DNA from: Mesostigma viride
Taxonomy: Eukaryota > Streptophyta > Mesostigmatophyceae > Mesostigmatales > Mesostigmataceae
Direction of reading: 5' to 3'
Assembly: GCA_009746045.1 (NCBI GenBank)
Contig: RPFO01000065.1
Coordinates: 661,268 to 725,267, forward strand
Length of the DNA: 64,000 nt
The notes under the pieces are model-generated. The model had not been told where the DNA came from. It searched no databases and saw only the letters and a program-made list of their open reading frames with translations. Position 1 is the stretch's first letter. Each line of letters starts with the position of its first letter. Positions 19,528 through 32,300 of the stretch are shown piece after piece. Position numbers and translations under genes: made by a program.

Positions 19528-21239
19528 CACCCTGGTGCAGACTTCTTACACGTGTCTTGACTGGGTTATCGGTTTTATGCCACACGTTGCATTTGATGTT
19601 AGCAGTCCTGTGTTTTGATATAGTACTCAATCGGGAAAAGCGAGGATTGCAAGTTTGCAACGGGTGCGTGCCAGGCGCATGATGAGCCTGCGCAGTTGGC
19701 CGCCGACTCTAAAAACACCGCATTACCGGCAATATGGCACAGGCATGGCCTGTATATATTAGCACTGGGACGAGATCGCCTTTGACATCAACGCACCTGG
19801 CTACTGGACTCGCCGCCCAGGAGCCTTCATGGAAGACGTGTTTTTCGGCACGCACGCCTCGCTTGTAGCCCTGTGCTCGCACCTCATTTCCCACCACCGC
19901 GGCCGCTGGCCACTACATTTCGCCACCGCGGAAACCCAATTTATGCGAGAATGTGGTTCCGTCAATACGGCGGGGGTTACAAATTCAATTTCGAAGTTCG
20001 GCACCGTCGGATACCAGTAAAGCAACACTTGTTATCTAGAATCGCGCCATTTGGCATCAATTGGCCAGTTCTGAAAATTCGATGAAATCTCTAGTCGTTG
20101 GTCGAATCTTTCCCTCCGATTCCGATGACGAAATTTGAGTACGAATTTCTTAGTACAGTCCACCGTTTTGTTCGGTTCAGTATATTCCCACGCCGCTTGC
20201 TGACCTGACGGAGGCCGAATTCGTACTGAAGACTAGCGAAAGTGCGCTCGATACTAAACATTGCTACTTCCGAGATGTCTGACGAAATTCCTGCTAGGTC
20301 CATGCTTTGGTACTGGACGGATGCTGAAAATCACTGTGGCTCTGTCCGAACGAGGAAAATTGTCAGAAATCTACTCTCGATACGAACGTAACGAAATTTC
20401 CTAGTATCTGACGCTCGGAGACCTGCCACCGTTTTCCCCTACTAGACCGAACCACATTCCCCGCTAAAAAAGGTGTCCTAGGCGGCGAAATGTAGTGCCA
20501 GGTGGCCAGCCTGCCGACCCCACCGAGGCTCTCCTCCCGATAGGCAGGCTGGGCGGACCTGCTCAAGCATGCACGTCCACGCCACCTCCACCACCTCCAC
20601 CAATGATCGCGGCACAGCTTAAACAACAAGCCCTCGACCTCCGCGTGGAGGCCGACCGCACCAAGGGCAGCCACAATGTCATCGTCAAGCACTTCGACCA
20701 GCTGGCAGGTGAGGACTCGACGACTCTTCTTACGGCATTTAAGCGCGACATCACTACAATACGGTTCGTAGGAGACGCGAAATGAGTGAGAATGTTACCC
20801 GAGCGGTAACGAGGATTCGCACCGTTGATTTTAACATATGTTTCTTTTTTTGCGCCATTTGGCGAGCATCGACTGGAGCCTGAACCTAGCGGGGGGAATC
20901 GTGCGGGGGAATCTTGCGGGGGAATCTTGCGGGGAAAAATTCCGAACGTGAATTTAGCGAAGTCCTACATTTTGCTTGGGTACACGGTACTACAGTTTCG
21001 TAACTGAAAATTTTCTGTAGTTGCGTTGGTGTTTCGTACGTTCCGCTGAAATTTTCGTGTTCAGTACCCAGATCACAATTTGATCCGGGCGCAAAATGAT
21101 TGGCTGTACGGTAAGAACCAAAAACGAAATTTTAGTATCTAAGTTCCGCAGCGCTTGCTGAATTTGCCCCGGAAGCCCGGGGGCACTTTCCCCGCTGAAA
21201 AAGGTGTCCGCGGAAGCGTATTGTAGTGATTCTTGCCCC
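19528..21239. other. Repeat-derived region with unassigned coding-like fragments
   Basis: No gene model could be supported. A coding-like stretch at about 19765-19955 (plus strand, WDEIAFDINAPGYWTRRPG, then ASLVALCSHLISHHRGRWPL) has no recognised family. A 60-codon ORF at 20603-20785 (MIAAQLKQQALDLRVEADRT) is also unassigned. The motif TTCCCCGCT followed by AAAAAAGGTGTCC occurs twice (about 20457 and 21187), and CGAAATTT/AGTA motifs recur, so the stretch is probably composed of diverged repeat copies. Confidence 0.4.
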
Positions 21240-21945
21240 CATGCACAATTTACTGGTGAGCTGCGCATGTCGGCTGTTCGCCTCCCCCGCGCGCGGGGTA
21301 AGGCTGGCCCGGCACCCGTGCTCAGACCTCACCTTTAAGTACATGGCGGACGCGAGCTATGGCCGACCTACCTCCAGATACGGCAAAGCGCAATGGGGAA
21401 ACCGGTATACTGGATCGGGGGGGACGTCATCCACGTCGACCACAAGCCTTGGCAGGCACCCCCAGTCTAGGGAATAAAGCAGTAGTGTAGATTAGTAGTA
21501 AGGCTTGGCCTACCACGCGGCCCCAGCGCATGTGCGCCCATAGTGGCCATGGATGATGCATTTACGAATTAGCCACGCCCTGCCTATTATTAATGGACCC
21601 CCCATGGATGGGCTGCATTAAGAATTAGCCGTCAGCCCTGCCTATATAGAGAGTCACGGCTCTCTGATAAGAAGCCATGCCTAGCTTTTGTATAGCCGCG
21701 TTGATCTTCCCCCACCATGACGTGGCTCCCCCTTCGCTGGGTATAGCTAGCTTGATAGATCATGGGGGTGCAGGTGCCCTGGTGCACCTCGAGAAAGTGT
21801 CGTTTACATTCCCACCCTTGCAGGAAGTAGCTTAGAATGTACTAAAAGCCATATGCCCCTTCTCTGGGATATGTGCTACATTTACTCCCGGCAACGGAGT
21901 TCGATCTGTTCCTAATTAATTAGTTAATTAATGGCCTGTATGCAG
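21240..21945 (+). mobile_element. 5'-truncated LINE: ORF end, 3' UTR and TTAA tail
   Basis: An ORF remnant to about 21477 is followed by a 3' UTR with CATTAAGAATTAGCC, GTGCAGGTGCCCTGGTGCAC and TAAAAGCCATATGCCCCTTC, the terminal CTCCCGGCAACGGAG hairpin and a TTAATTAG-type tail. The 3' UTR closely matches 25360-25715. Confidence 0.7.
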
Positions 21946-22299
21946 GACTAAGCGGTTGGTTGAAATGTTGTGGCTGCATGCGGATGTTCAGCAGGCAGTT
22001 AGAGCAGTTATGGCGTGCAAGCCGGCAGTAATGGCGCAGGCCAGGTTAGCAGATCGATGTCGAACAGTTGAACAGTAAATTTTTGTGAGAATATATTCAG
22101 TGAGAATGATAAATTATGGACGTGAGATCGGCATGCAACATAAGGAAAACCCCAAAAAGAAGAAGAACCCTAAAGGAAATAATAGTAATCTGACACGGAC
22201 ATGCAAGGATCCCCCCCCACCTTTCCCACTGAAGACACCATCCCGGCACCCTCCTTAAGGAAGCTTTCGAGCAGCACGTGACCCCCCTTACGAGGCAAC

Positions 22300-22950
22300 A
22301 CTGGCAGCTAAGCTCGACGGCACGGTTTACAGGATGCTCCGACAGTGCCTGAATGTAGGGTTTTCCCAGCGTAGACCTGTCATTAGAGTCTTTTCTTCAG
22401 GGTATGCCTGGTATTTCGGACGAGATTAGGCAGCGTAGGATAGCATTTGTAGGACATCTTGCTCGCACCAGCCATGAGGTCGACACCGCCCTGGGTACGT
22501 CTGGCCGGCCCCCATGCAGCGGCTTGGCCAACGTACCACTTACCAGGGCGGCATATTTTGACCTGGCCTGGCCCCAAGGACATTCTCAGGAAGCGAGGTA
22601 AACCTGCCATGAACTACGCCCAGATGTTGTTTGCCGACCTAGTGGTCCCAGCTCAGTTTGAACACCCGGCATCCACTCCCTCTCCCTCAGTTCTTAATGG
22701 ACTGCCATGCAGAACAAGAATTAGCGGTGGCAGAAGATTGTCCAGGCTCACACACCAGCCCCTGTGGGCAAGCCCCCCCCCCCCAAGAGGAAGGGGCGTT
22801 TTGCTGAGTAGTGTAGTTAGGATTTTCTAGACTAGATAGCTTAGAGTTATAGGTTAGTTCGATTACGCGGCTTCCTCCACCTCCACCCCCCACCCAGGAA
22901 TATGTGCTACATGATCTCCCCACGGAGGCATGTTATAATTTAATTTAACA
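22300..22950 (+). mobile_element. LINE ORF2 C-terminal fragment with 3' end (decayed)
   Basis: Translated pieces around 22400-22640 (ISDEIRQRRIAFVGHLART, then in another frame GPKDILRKRGKPAMNYAQML) resemble the region downstream of reverse transcriptase in L1-type ORF2 proteins. The reading frame is broken. It ends with AATATGTGCTACATGATCTC, CCCACGGAGG and an AATTTAATTTAA tail. Confidence 0.5.
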
Positions 22951-23835
22951 TAGATCTAGATTAACCACAATCTAACTTAACATTATAGGGGATGGGACAT
23001 ATCTAAAGTGCACTTTTCTGGAAAACAGACCTGTGAATGGGATAAAAATCCAGTTATGCTTGGGAACCATAAATATGTGAAAAAAAAATTTTCCAGCCAC
23101 TTGGGGGTGGTACTACCCCCCAGCATGACCCAGTTATGAGCTAAAAATAGATAAAGACGCTATTTTTGGCCGATTTTTCCTAGGAGACTGGGCAAACCAA
23201 AAGTGACCAAACCACAGATTTTCCTAAAATCCCCACCCTTGCAAATAAATCTGGCTACTCAGGACCACAAAATAAGCACGTTTAGACTATTTGATGGGGT
23301 TTAGCCCAAAACACGTATTTTTTTGGTCCTAAAAAAATAAATCAAATAGTAGACACATGCAAAAATTCCAGTGATGATATTTATAGTAGGCCTAGGGTGG
23401 GAATTTCACTCTCACAAAGTTTGAGCTCATTCTGAGCACGTTTACTCATGTTGATGGGTGTAAACATGCAAAAACAAAATGACAGAAAATCCCGCTTATG
23501 AGCACAAACACCAGACCTAGCTATTACACCCTTAGTAGCCCACCACCAACTGGGCCAAACCAAGTCAAATTAATTCATTTATGATGTTAAAAAGCTTGCC
23601 ACAAAATCCCAGGTCATTCTGAGCTAGTTTGGTCATAATACAGCATGGCAGTGTAGGTAACGAAAATTATGGCTGACGGCGGTATGGCTGACGGCGGAGT
23701 TCAGATCTTTTGCATCTGAGCCCCAAATTCGGTCAGACCACTCGCATTCGATGCGCTTTTTTGAGACGCACCCGCCAGTATAATCGGTTACGGCTGAAAC
23801 GCAGTATTGCGGAAGTTATCACGTGACAGGCAGCT
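22951..23835. other. AT-rich stretch, no gene recognised
   Basis: Low-GC sequence without a convincing ORF. At about 23669-23700 the segment ATGGCTGACGGCGG is duplicated in tandem just before the LINE ORF1 derivative and may be part of its 5' UTR. Confidence 0.4.
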
Positions 23836-25215
23836 ATGACGACCTCTATTAAGCAAAACGGGGTTTGGAAAAGGAGCTTACCGGCTCCCAGCCCAACCCG
23901 CTCGCCATCGTTCTTGCCCAGCCGCCTGGGCTCGCCAACCCACCGCCAGCAGCCCCATCGCCCAGCGCCTCGCCTGAGCCCAAGAAACCCTGCCACGCTC
24001 GCAACTGGAGCAAGTTCCTCCCCGGCGACCGACGATTCGCCTGGACCGTGTGGCAAGAATTGTCGCCGCAGGAATGCATTGAGGTTCTCCAGTTCCTCGA
24101 ACAGGAGCGGAAGCTCTTCGTGCCCAAGGGGGGGGCGGCTATCGACTACAATGGAGACATGTCCTGGCTCTATGCTTTGGACGAAGTACAACAACGCCTG
24201 ATTATCTTGACCAGCCAATTCCAGAGCCACCTCTCCGACCTCACCCGCACGCTCCGCACCCCAGCCCCCGAACAGCCGGCAGCCCCATCGGCTTCCTCCC
24301 TCTGCAAGGATGACCTCCGCGCAGTGCTGGAGGAGCACGTGACCTGGCCGCTGGCCGAGCAGCTGCATGACATCGCTGAACACCACGCTCAACAAGGTCG
24401 AGGCCCGGGTCTCCAACGTGGAAACCAAGGTCGTCCACAAGCTCCAACCCCAGTTCACGGCTCTACACACCGCGGAGCAGGCTTCGGAAAAGCATGCTAC
24501 ACTTGTCTCTCGCCTTAACCAGGTGGAGGGAAAGTGTGGCGTGCTCCTGAAGAAGCTTGAGGCCATCACCGCCCACACCGAGGCCCTGGCCACACAGGTC
24601 CCCAAGATAGCGGAGCAGACGGCCACCATTGCATCCCAGCCACCCCGGCAGGATGCTGGCGACCTCCCGCCGCTCTCCTACGCGGACCTGCTGCGGTCAG
24701 CGACCGCCTCCACCACCGACGCCATCGCCACAAAGCTCCAGGAGCTGGAGAACCACCGCCAGGCCCAGCAACGGGAGGTCACCGACCGCGCTCGCCGCGA
24801 GTGCCGAGTGGTGCTACGTCGCTTCCCCCAGAAGCCAGGTGAGACGTCAACCTCTCTTGCTGACGAGCTCAAGAACCAGCTTCTTACCCTCATGGGCCTG
24901 GTAGGTGAGGTAGCACTGAGCGGGTGCCACCGCCTTCCCCACTCACGGGACAAGGCGGCTCCCCCACCAGTCCTCCTCACCTTCCCCTCCCCTGAGGATA
25001 AGCAGCGGTTCCTCTCTCGTCGCAAGCGGTTGCACGACCTCACCTGGACGCTGGATGACGACCTCACCCCCGCTCAGCAACAGCAGCGACGCGACCTGTG
25101 GCCGGAATACCTCCGCCATAAGCAGGACCCCCAGAAGCCCAAGGTGTACTGCATGGAGGGGCGGGGACCTGATGATCAACCACAAGATGTGGACGCCCCC
25201 AGCGGGCTAGAATAG
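23836..25215 (+). pseudogene. LINE ORF1-like coiled-coil protein, frameshifted
   Basis: Two long overlapping frames: 23865-24518 (KPCHARNWSKFLPGDRRFAW, ECIEVLQFLEQERKLFVPKG) and 24367-25215 (coiled-coil LNTTLNKVEARVSNVETK; then ARRECRVVLRRFPQKPGE; FPSPEDKQRFLSRRKRLH; LRHKQDPQKPKVYCMEG). Coiled coil, RRM-like core and basic C-terminal domain is the order in L1 ORF1p, the RNA-binding chaperone of L1-type retrotransposons. One +1 shift near 24366 joins the two frames. A second near 23870 would restore an ATG start at 23836. No reverse transcriptase follows: the stop is succeeded directly by the LINE 3' UTR. Function as a LINE ORF1 is inferred from domain order and the attached LINE tail. Confidence 0.6.
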
Positions 25216-25720
25216 CAATAGCCCTAGATTGTAACCCTTGGCGTCACTGCCGCTAAGGCAGCCATGCCTAGACTATTTGCCTAGCTGTGCCAACACACCT
25301 AGTCACGTGCCGCCAACGCACGGTCCACAACCAGCCATAGCCTAGTACAGCCATGCTACGCCCTGGCTATGTTTAGCCAAGCCATGCCTATAATGGGACC
25401 CCCCCATGGATGTTGCATTAAGAATTTAGCCATGCTATGCCATGCAGAGAGATGCTCTCTGTCGAGAAGCCATGTCCTAGCTCTTGTATAGCCATGCTGA
25501 TCTTCCTCCCTCACAGGCATGCTCCCCCCCTTACCCGGGCATAGCGTGATAGACCATGAGGGTGCAGGTGCCCTGGTGCACCTAGAGCAAGGGTAGCTTA
25601 CATTCCCACCCTTGCATGAAGTAGCCTAGGATGTATTAAAAGCCATATGCCCCTTCTCAGGGATATGCGCTACATTGACTCCCAACGGAGCGATGTTGAT
25701 AATTAATTAATTAATTACAG
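25216..25720 (+). mobile_element. 3' UTR and TTAA tail of the ORF1-only LINE derivative
   Basis: It contains the same ordered motifs as the 21.5-21.9 kb element (GTGCAGGTGCCCTGGTGCAC, TAAAAGCCATATGCCCCTTC, ACTCCCAACGGAG) and ends in TTGATAATTAATTAATTAAT. Together with the ORF1 remnant it makes a unit of about 1.9-2 kb. Confidence 0.75.
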
Positions 25721-25872
25721 CATGGTCACAGCTGCCAACCTCATGCCTGGTACAACATGGCACGAGAGGTGACACAGGCAGCTACCCCAACCAAGCATGT
25801 CCCATAAAGTTATATCATGGCCAAACAATGAAAGCATTGTCATGCAGTTTTCATAACACAATTAGGCCTCGT

Positions 25873-28432
25873 TCAGCCCTCATCTGACTCGTCCCCCATG
25901 CAGTTGGGGCAGAACCATGCTCCCTCCGGGATGGTCTTCAGCGTGAGGCCCAGGCAGAGCATGTGCGCCCCATGCTCTTCCCGGCCTGCACCTGCCTCAC
26001 ACAGCAGGAAGGGGTTGGCCTCCTTGTGATCGCTGCCCAAGCACCTAATGCAACGAGCAGCAGCAATGCCACTGCCCGTGCTGCTGGCACTGCTGCTGCT
26101 GTCATCCCCTCCACTGTCCCCCTTCTCCACCCGGCTGGCTGGCCCCTTCCCCTTCCTCTTTGTCTGCTGCCCCCCCCCCTGCCCAACCCCCTCCTCATAC
26201 CCACAGCCCCTGCCGTACGTGGCCCCCTTGTGTTCCTTATCCTCCCTCCAGTGCTTTCCCTTCCTGAGTACCTCCCTCTTCTTCTTAGCCCGCTTTCAGC
26301 CGGGCCGGTCCTGCTTCAGTGCCTGCTGGCGCCGGTGCACGCTCCAACCGCAGCGTGTCCAGCTGGGCTAGGACTGCTGGGGTGACTGTGATGCCCAGCT
26401 TGGGAGCTAAGGGCATCCAGAAGTCCTCCCCCTTTTGGGCCTTCAGGATGCCCATCGCCGTCGCGTACGGCCATCGCTGCCCCGCGAACCCCCCCTGCCC
26501 CCCAGGCACGAAGCCCACCTGCTGTGAGTGGTGGAACTCATTGAGGTTGGATGAGGAACCAGGGTTGCAGCGTTCAAGGAGGGCAGGGGATGAGTACTTG
26601 GCAAAGGCATGCTCCACCACCCCCCACACGTCCACTGTCACCCCCTTGTTGTTCACCTCCGCCTTGGGCAGCCACCTCCCCCCAACTGGTGTCCAGCCCG
26701 GCTCATCACTCCTCCCGTTCACTACACCACACCATACCTCCTTGGTGCTCACCCCCAACACCTCTATGACATTGGCATACTTCTCACAGTTGTCATGAAT
26801 GTTGAAGTAGTGTGCTCTCAGGTTGGCCATGGCACGTGACAGCCACTCCCCCTTCTGCCCCTGGTTGATGTGGATGCAATACCTGAAGCTAGTGCACATG
26901 TGCGTGATCACATCCTCAGTAAGCACCTTGGGCAACCCAGACAAGTGCTCCTTGCGTGCTGCTAGCAGTGCACCATGCAGGCAGATGCCTAGGTGGTTGA
27001 TGTCCTCAAACTTCTCAGGAATGTGCCCGCTAGCCTGAATCCCCTTGTGCTCTCTCACCTGGTGGGCAAACCAAGTGGTGTCGCCACTGATCCGACACGA
27101 CCTGGTGGGCATACAACCGCTGCCCTAGAGGCTTGGGCAGCTTGGGCCCCTCCCTCACCTCCTCCACCTGCCCCAAGCTGATCCCGACATCGAGTGACAT
27201 GAGGTCCTCAAGGAGGAAGATGGCCCCTAGAGCCTCCATGGCCTTGCTATTGCCCGTGTGGTTCTTCCAGCACGCGTGCGCCTGGACTGCACTGCTGCTG
27301 CTGCTAGCCTGCTCACACGTGCCACACCACTTGCCACTCACGTGGAAGCCTATCACTAGCCCAGTGCCTTGGTGGATGATCAACTGCTGCCCCCACAGGC
27401 TACGGTACCCCCTGTTTGCCCAGCTGCCATCAAACGACACCCTACACCCCTGCCTGCCATGCTCATCCATCTCAAACCTGCCCTCATTCACCTCCCACTT
27501 CCTCACCGTCTCCCTATTTCCATGATTACCTCCTTGAGGTACTCCATGATTACCTCCTCCACCGCATATCCACATCCTTGTCAAACGTCACATGCCCACG
27601 GGGAAATTTGACCCCTAGAACCGTTGCAAGGCGGAGCACCTTTGCTCTTGAAAGTGCAAACAACACGGCACAGGTAGCTAGCAAGCTAGTGCAGGCATTA
27701 CGCCTCACACCTGGCCTAAGCTCACAGTTGGGCTCCAGAAGGGGAAAGGGCATCCACCATGGCTCAGTAGGCTCGCCCGCGCCCTTGCCCTTCCCATCAG
27801 AGGCATCCGGCTAGCATCCGGGCGGCAGAAAGGGTTCGTGCACCACAAGACTACCTCGGACGGGGAGCCTGCTCCACCGAGAGCACGGGCATTAAAAGTC
27901 TTGTCAGCTACACCTAGCTTCAACGTTGTGCCATAGCAGCAAGGTCAAGGTGGCAACAAGTCCTTCCAATGCATGTGAATCAACCACCACCCTGGGCATC
28001 TGGAGTGGCAAACCCTTGTCGGCTACCGGGGGGGGGGGAGGAGCAGGCTTCTCCATGACGCAGCTAACCTGCTTACCCTTCTTCAAAATTTTCTTGGGCG
28101 ACGGCCAGTACACGCTTGGAGTTTTCTTGCTGCGCTCCGCGCGCGGGGGTGTCCCCCCCTGAGCTTGCTGGACACCCCCGCTTTAATTCCTGCCCATGCG
28201 CCTCGGCCGTCGCCTCGCTAATTCCTGCAGCATCCAGGCGTTTGCTCGTCACCCAAATAGTCCCCACTGCTGGACGCCCACCCTTCCTGCGCTTTGTTGA
28301 ACCCCGGGGCCTGCCAACTGGGCGTGCCACGTGCTGCACAGCAGGCCTCGCAGCCTCGCCGCTACCCTCAAATTCCATTTCCTGGCCTCTGCGCTGCTGC
28401 TGCGCCTTTTTCGCCCTTGAATTACTCGGCAT
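25873..28432 (-). pseudogene. Mutator-like transposase with AT-hook and PHD finger, decayed
   Basis: Minus-strand fragments read in order: N-terminal part 28432-28073 with an AT-hook-like GRPRGSTKRRKGGRP; 28113-27904; 27923-27705 with CTNPFC; 27584-27030 with the core CRVSFDGSWANRGYRSLWG, IGFHVSGKWCGTC and HTGNSKAMEALGAI; 27112-26285 with KFEDINHLGICLHGALLA; then, after a one-base shift near 26287, a KKKR-rich linker and a PHD finger (CIRCLGSDHKEANPFLLC, then HMLCLGLTL and WFCPNC) ending at 25873. The DGSW.KRGY-like and NH.G.S.AME blocks fit the Mutator-like transposase domain family. At least three frameshifts make it inactive. Terminal inverted repeats were not found. Confidence 0.65.
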
Positions 28433-29352
28433 TGCTCAGTTATTGCGTAAACAAAAAATTCAGGCCCTGTCGCCGCTGGACCTAAACCCAACGTAGTTGG
28501 CACCGGGGTCGGGCCAGCGCATGCGAATTATTGTCTCAACCCTTTCTGGCAACCGCCTAGCAGTTCCGTCATCATTCCGCCACCCCAGCAATGCAGCAAA
28601 CCAGCGGTATGCTGCGTTGCGAAAAAATTGGGGGGGTCGTCGAGGCTCTGGGGGGGGCGATGGTTAAGGCCCGCAGAACCTTTCTCAATCAGCCAATCTT
28701 TGCGCAAGATTGATATCAGATGGTAGTCCTGGTATTTATTTTGACGTTGCCATCCCCACAGTAGCAGTTGGCACTCAATTTCGAGCTCTTCATCCGCGTA
28801 GTCAATCGCCATTATCACGTCGCACACACGCTCGCACACACACACGCAAAAATTTGTGGTCCGGAGTACGTCGGTACCGTCCCGAATTTTTTGGCGCCAC
28901 AAAATTCCGATATGTCCCGTCCCCTTAATATCTCCATTAATTAATAGCTCTAGATGAAATTCTAATCATTTAAAAAGATTCACCATGAATTGTGAATGTC
29001 CATTTATTTCATGTTATTGTTTACTTGTCACACCTAAAAAACTAAAGACACACACCAAGAATCGGCTTACAATTGTTCACTGGCAGATTACGTCATTGAC
29101 GGATGATATACTAAGAACATAGGTTGGAGGGATCCTAACCCAGGTACCCACCTCATGCATGTTATGGATTCGTGCCTACCATGACTTTTGTCATTGTTGC
29201 AGCCCTAAACTTCGCAGAACCCTTCACAAAGAAGTCACCAGCGTTCCCTACAGATCATACCATTACTACACACATACGATGGCATCCTTTGTAACCGTTT
29301 ATAGCCTCTTCAGGCGTACTCAGTTTACCGCATCTCCTCGTATGATCATAGT
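28433..29352. other. Intergenic between transposase remnant and DJ-1-like gene
   Basis: It contains a CACACA-rich patch (28825-28850), a TTAATTAATAG motif near 28940, and a minus-strand ORF of 124 codons (28528-28902, DYADEELEIECQLLLWGWQR) that I cannot assign. No other feature seen. Confidence 0.4.
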
Positions 29353-32300
29353 TTACCGCCTCTTCTGGATCTCACTCAAGAACACATCGTTGAACTTCTC
29401 CACCATGCCCGGGTGCTTGCCGCAGATCAGGTTGCCATCCACGGTCAGCTCTGCCGTGCCCTCGCCCTCGTACTGCACGTTGCCACCCGCCGCCGTGACG
29501 TCACCGACACTGATGTTTCCGAATCACACCAACACACAAAGGAGTAGCATACATGGCAGGCAGATCACATGAAGTCGGTGCCTTTTTTAGAATGCATGCC
29601 CACGCATTTCTAAGCATGCAAGGCAGTGCAGACGATGACTCGCTGGGCATCGGTGTGTGGTGGCGCCTTTAGACTGTCCGTCGCTACTTGTGACCCATGA
29701 GTGCCTCTGATGCTGGACAAGCCTCTGCTGCTGACATCGCACGTGAAGCCAGCCAGGGTGAAAGTAAGCAGCCGATGGTAACCAGTCATCATCCCAGGCA
29801 CCGACAAGGCCTAGCACATCCATAAACTTATGGTTGTAGCTGTAGGGGCCTTCCACGCTGGGTTTGATGCAACCAATTTAATTGGGCACGCCGGTCACTG
29901 GACCGGTCCCTGTACTGTAAAATTGTCTGGAGCCACCCTTATGTCCTGACCAATTTCCTTTCCCCAAGTTACGAGGACGCGGGCAGTCTGTCGTCACGTT
30001 GTGAGCTACTATGGGCTACTACGTACTTGGCCAACGACACCAATTTCGGCCTGTCCCACCCCAAAAGGGGGAAATTGGTTTTGCCCAGCCAAAAGTACGG
30101 ACAGATCTGAACTTTTTGAGGAAATTGGTGACCAGCGTGGAAGGGTCCGGACCTCAAATTGGAATACCGTGCCCCAGCGTGGAAGGGCCTGGACGAAATA
30201 GGTCGTATACCCCTAAAAAAAGTTGGTCCGCACCCAGCTGGAAGGCCCCATAAACCTATACAGCACAATCGGAATCACTCGTGTTGTTTAACACGCTTGG
30301 CGTTGCTTACACTTAACTCTGCTGAGTTTTCTAACTCCTCGCCTCGGCCCCCCCCCCCCCCCCCCCCTCACCTCCAAACTATACATGTGAAGGCTATACC
30401 CATGTCCACAACAGAAGCCAGCTGGCCAAGCATTAAAAAGAATTGTCATAACGTCACTTACATGTTGTGCGCACAGGTGACCTGATGCAGCACGTGTGGC
30501 GAAGACCGACCGCAGGAGGATGGGCGTAAACAGACGAAACAGGCACCCGCCAGCATGGCCGCAAAACACATACAGTCAGCAATTGCCATCCAGTTGATGT
30601 GTCAAGGGTTGGACTTCAAACCGGCTCACTTGAATGTCAGCAGCACATGCAACTGCTGCAGCGCCACCCGCATCCATGAGCTCTTTTCGCTGCAACGTGC
30701 CCTCAAACTAAGTGGACACCCCGGTTTCAACTCCACCGCAAGACCTCCAAGGAGGAAAGACAAGACAGGAAGCGAGTGCATCTCTTTCACCACCAACACA
30801 CTCGCGCACTGGGACGTGGAGGGCATGACATACACCTGGCAGGGTGCACGGGAGGCCATCGCGGCTACTCATCAAGGGGCCATCGCCTCACAGCCAGCAC
30901 ACAGCAGTATTCTCAGGTCCCACCTCGCCACTAGCACACGGCACAATTCTCAGGTCCCATCTCGCCACTAGCACACGGCACAATTATCAGGTCTCATATC
31001 GCCACTAGCACACGGCACAATTATCAGGTCCCATATCGCCACTAGCACACGGCACAATTATCAGGTCTCACCTCGCCACGGTTCTCTGTGCTTAGCGTAT
31101 TCGTACACAAGCGCAGAGTTTCGCATCTCTACGCATCTCTACGCTTGTTGGGCAGCCTCCGTTCTTCTTTATTCTCAACCTCCCACCAGCCCATGGCACG
31201 AGGGTTCCCACTGGGTGTCCGTGGGACGCGTCTGCTGCTTACCGTCACACTTAGCAGCTCACTGCTTACTGCTCACCGTCACGTCCCGTTTCCCAAACAT
31301 ACCCCCACCTGGTGCTCGCGAAGCAAGAGGGTGGGGTGCTCTAGAGCAACTACGCCCGCTCTGCATCCTGTGCAGTGTTGTGTGAGTTCATGGTGAGTGT
31401 GCATACATGGGGTTTGTGTGTGTGGGTATCCGGGGGTTGTGTGTCCACCGGGGTCTACAGTGTGTAAGCGCATGCGTGGAGGTCATGCGCGCACCTTCTT
31501 GCCCTTGAGCAGCGTGGGGTCTGCGCAGAAGAGCCACAGGCTGTGGCAGATGTGGCCAAACGGAACGTTCTGCGCAGCACATGGCCGAGAGAGGGGGCGG
31601 GCGGGGGTCGGGTTGGGGTGCAATCCCAGGCAGGGTCGCGCATGCACACCGCATGGCGTCGCAAGAAGTTAGTGAGTCGCGAGGGGTCCACAGGTGTCAC
31701 GGTGGAAGAAGCTAGTTACGGTGGCATGAAGCCAGAGCCATGCCGGTCAACAATAAGTCTCTCGTGGGTTCGACAACAGCTACAGGCAACACAGGCACAG
31801 GGGAAGCCATGGGGCACTACATCAGACGTCCTTAGCCAAAAAAAGTGCCGGGATCAAGGGGGGGCTTTCCCGAGCGGGGAGTCCAGCTACTCCAGCATGG
31901 CGTAACGCCCGCAAGCTGACAACTTCTATGTTGGCGCACTCCATCGGGCACCGCCCGGCTGCCTTGGGCCTGCACGGTTCCCACACCGTTAATGACAGCA
32001 GCCCCTTGCATCACCACGAGTCATGCCCCTGTGGGGATCACGCCCCGATGTCCCGGCCCCACCAACAACAGGGAATTTCTCCAAGGCCGCATCGTGCCCC
32101 TCCCACGCGGCACGCTGCACACCCCCCGCGCCGCGTGCTACAACGAGCATCATCAATTCGTTCCAACACGCCGTCCCCTAAGGGAAACACGGAGCACAGC
32201 AGTACCACTTCTCTATGTCCCTGCGCCATCCACAGACCATCGCAGACACGGCACCCCACCACGGAGCACCGCTCGCGCGCCTCACCTTGGCCATTCCCTG

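Noticed and set aside
23733-24629. 298-codon minus-strand ORF
   Set aside because: Antisense shadow of the GC-rich LINE ORF1 remnant, whose plus-strand frames have the recognisable motifs.
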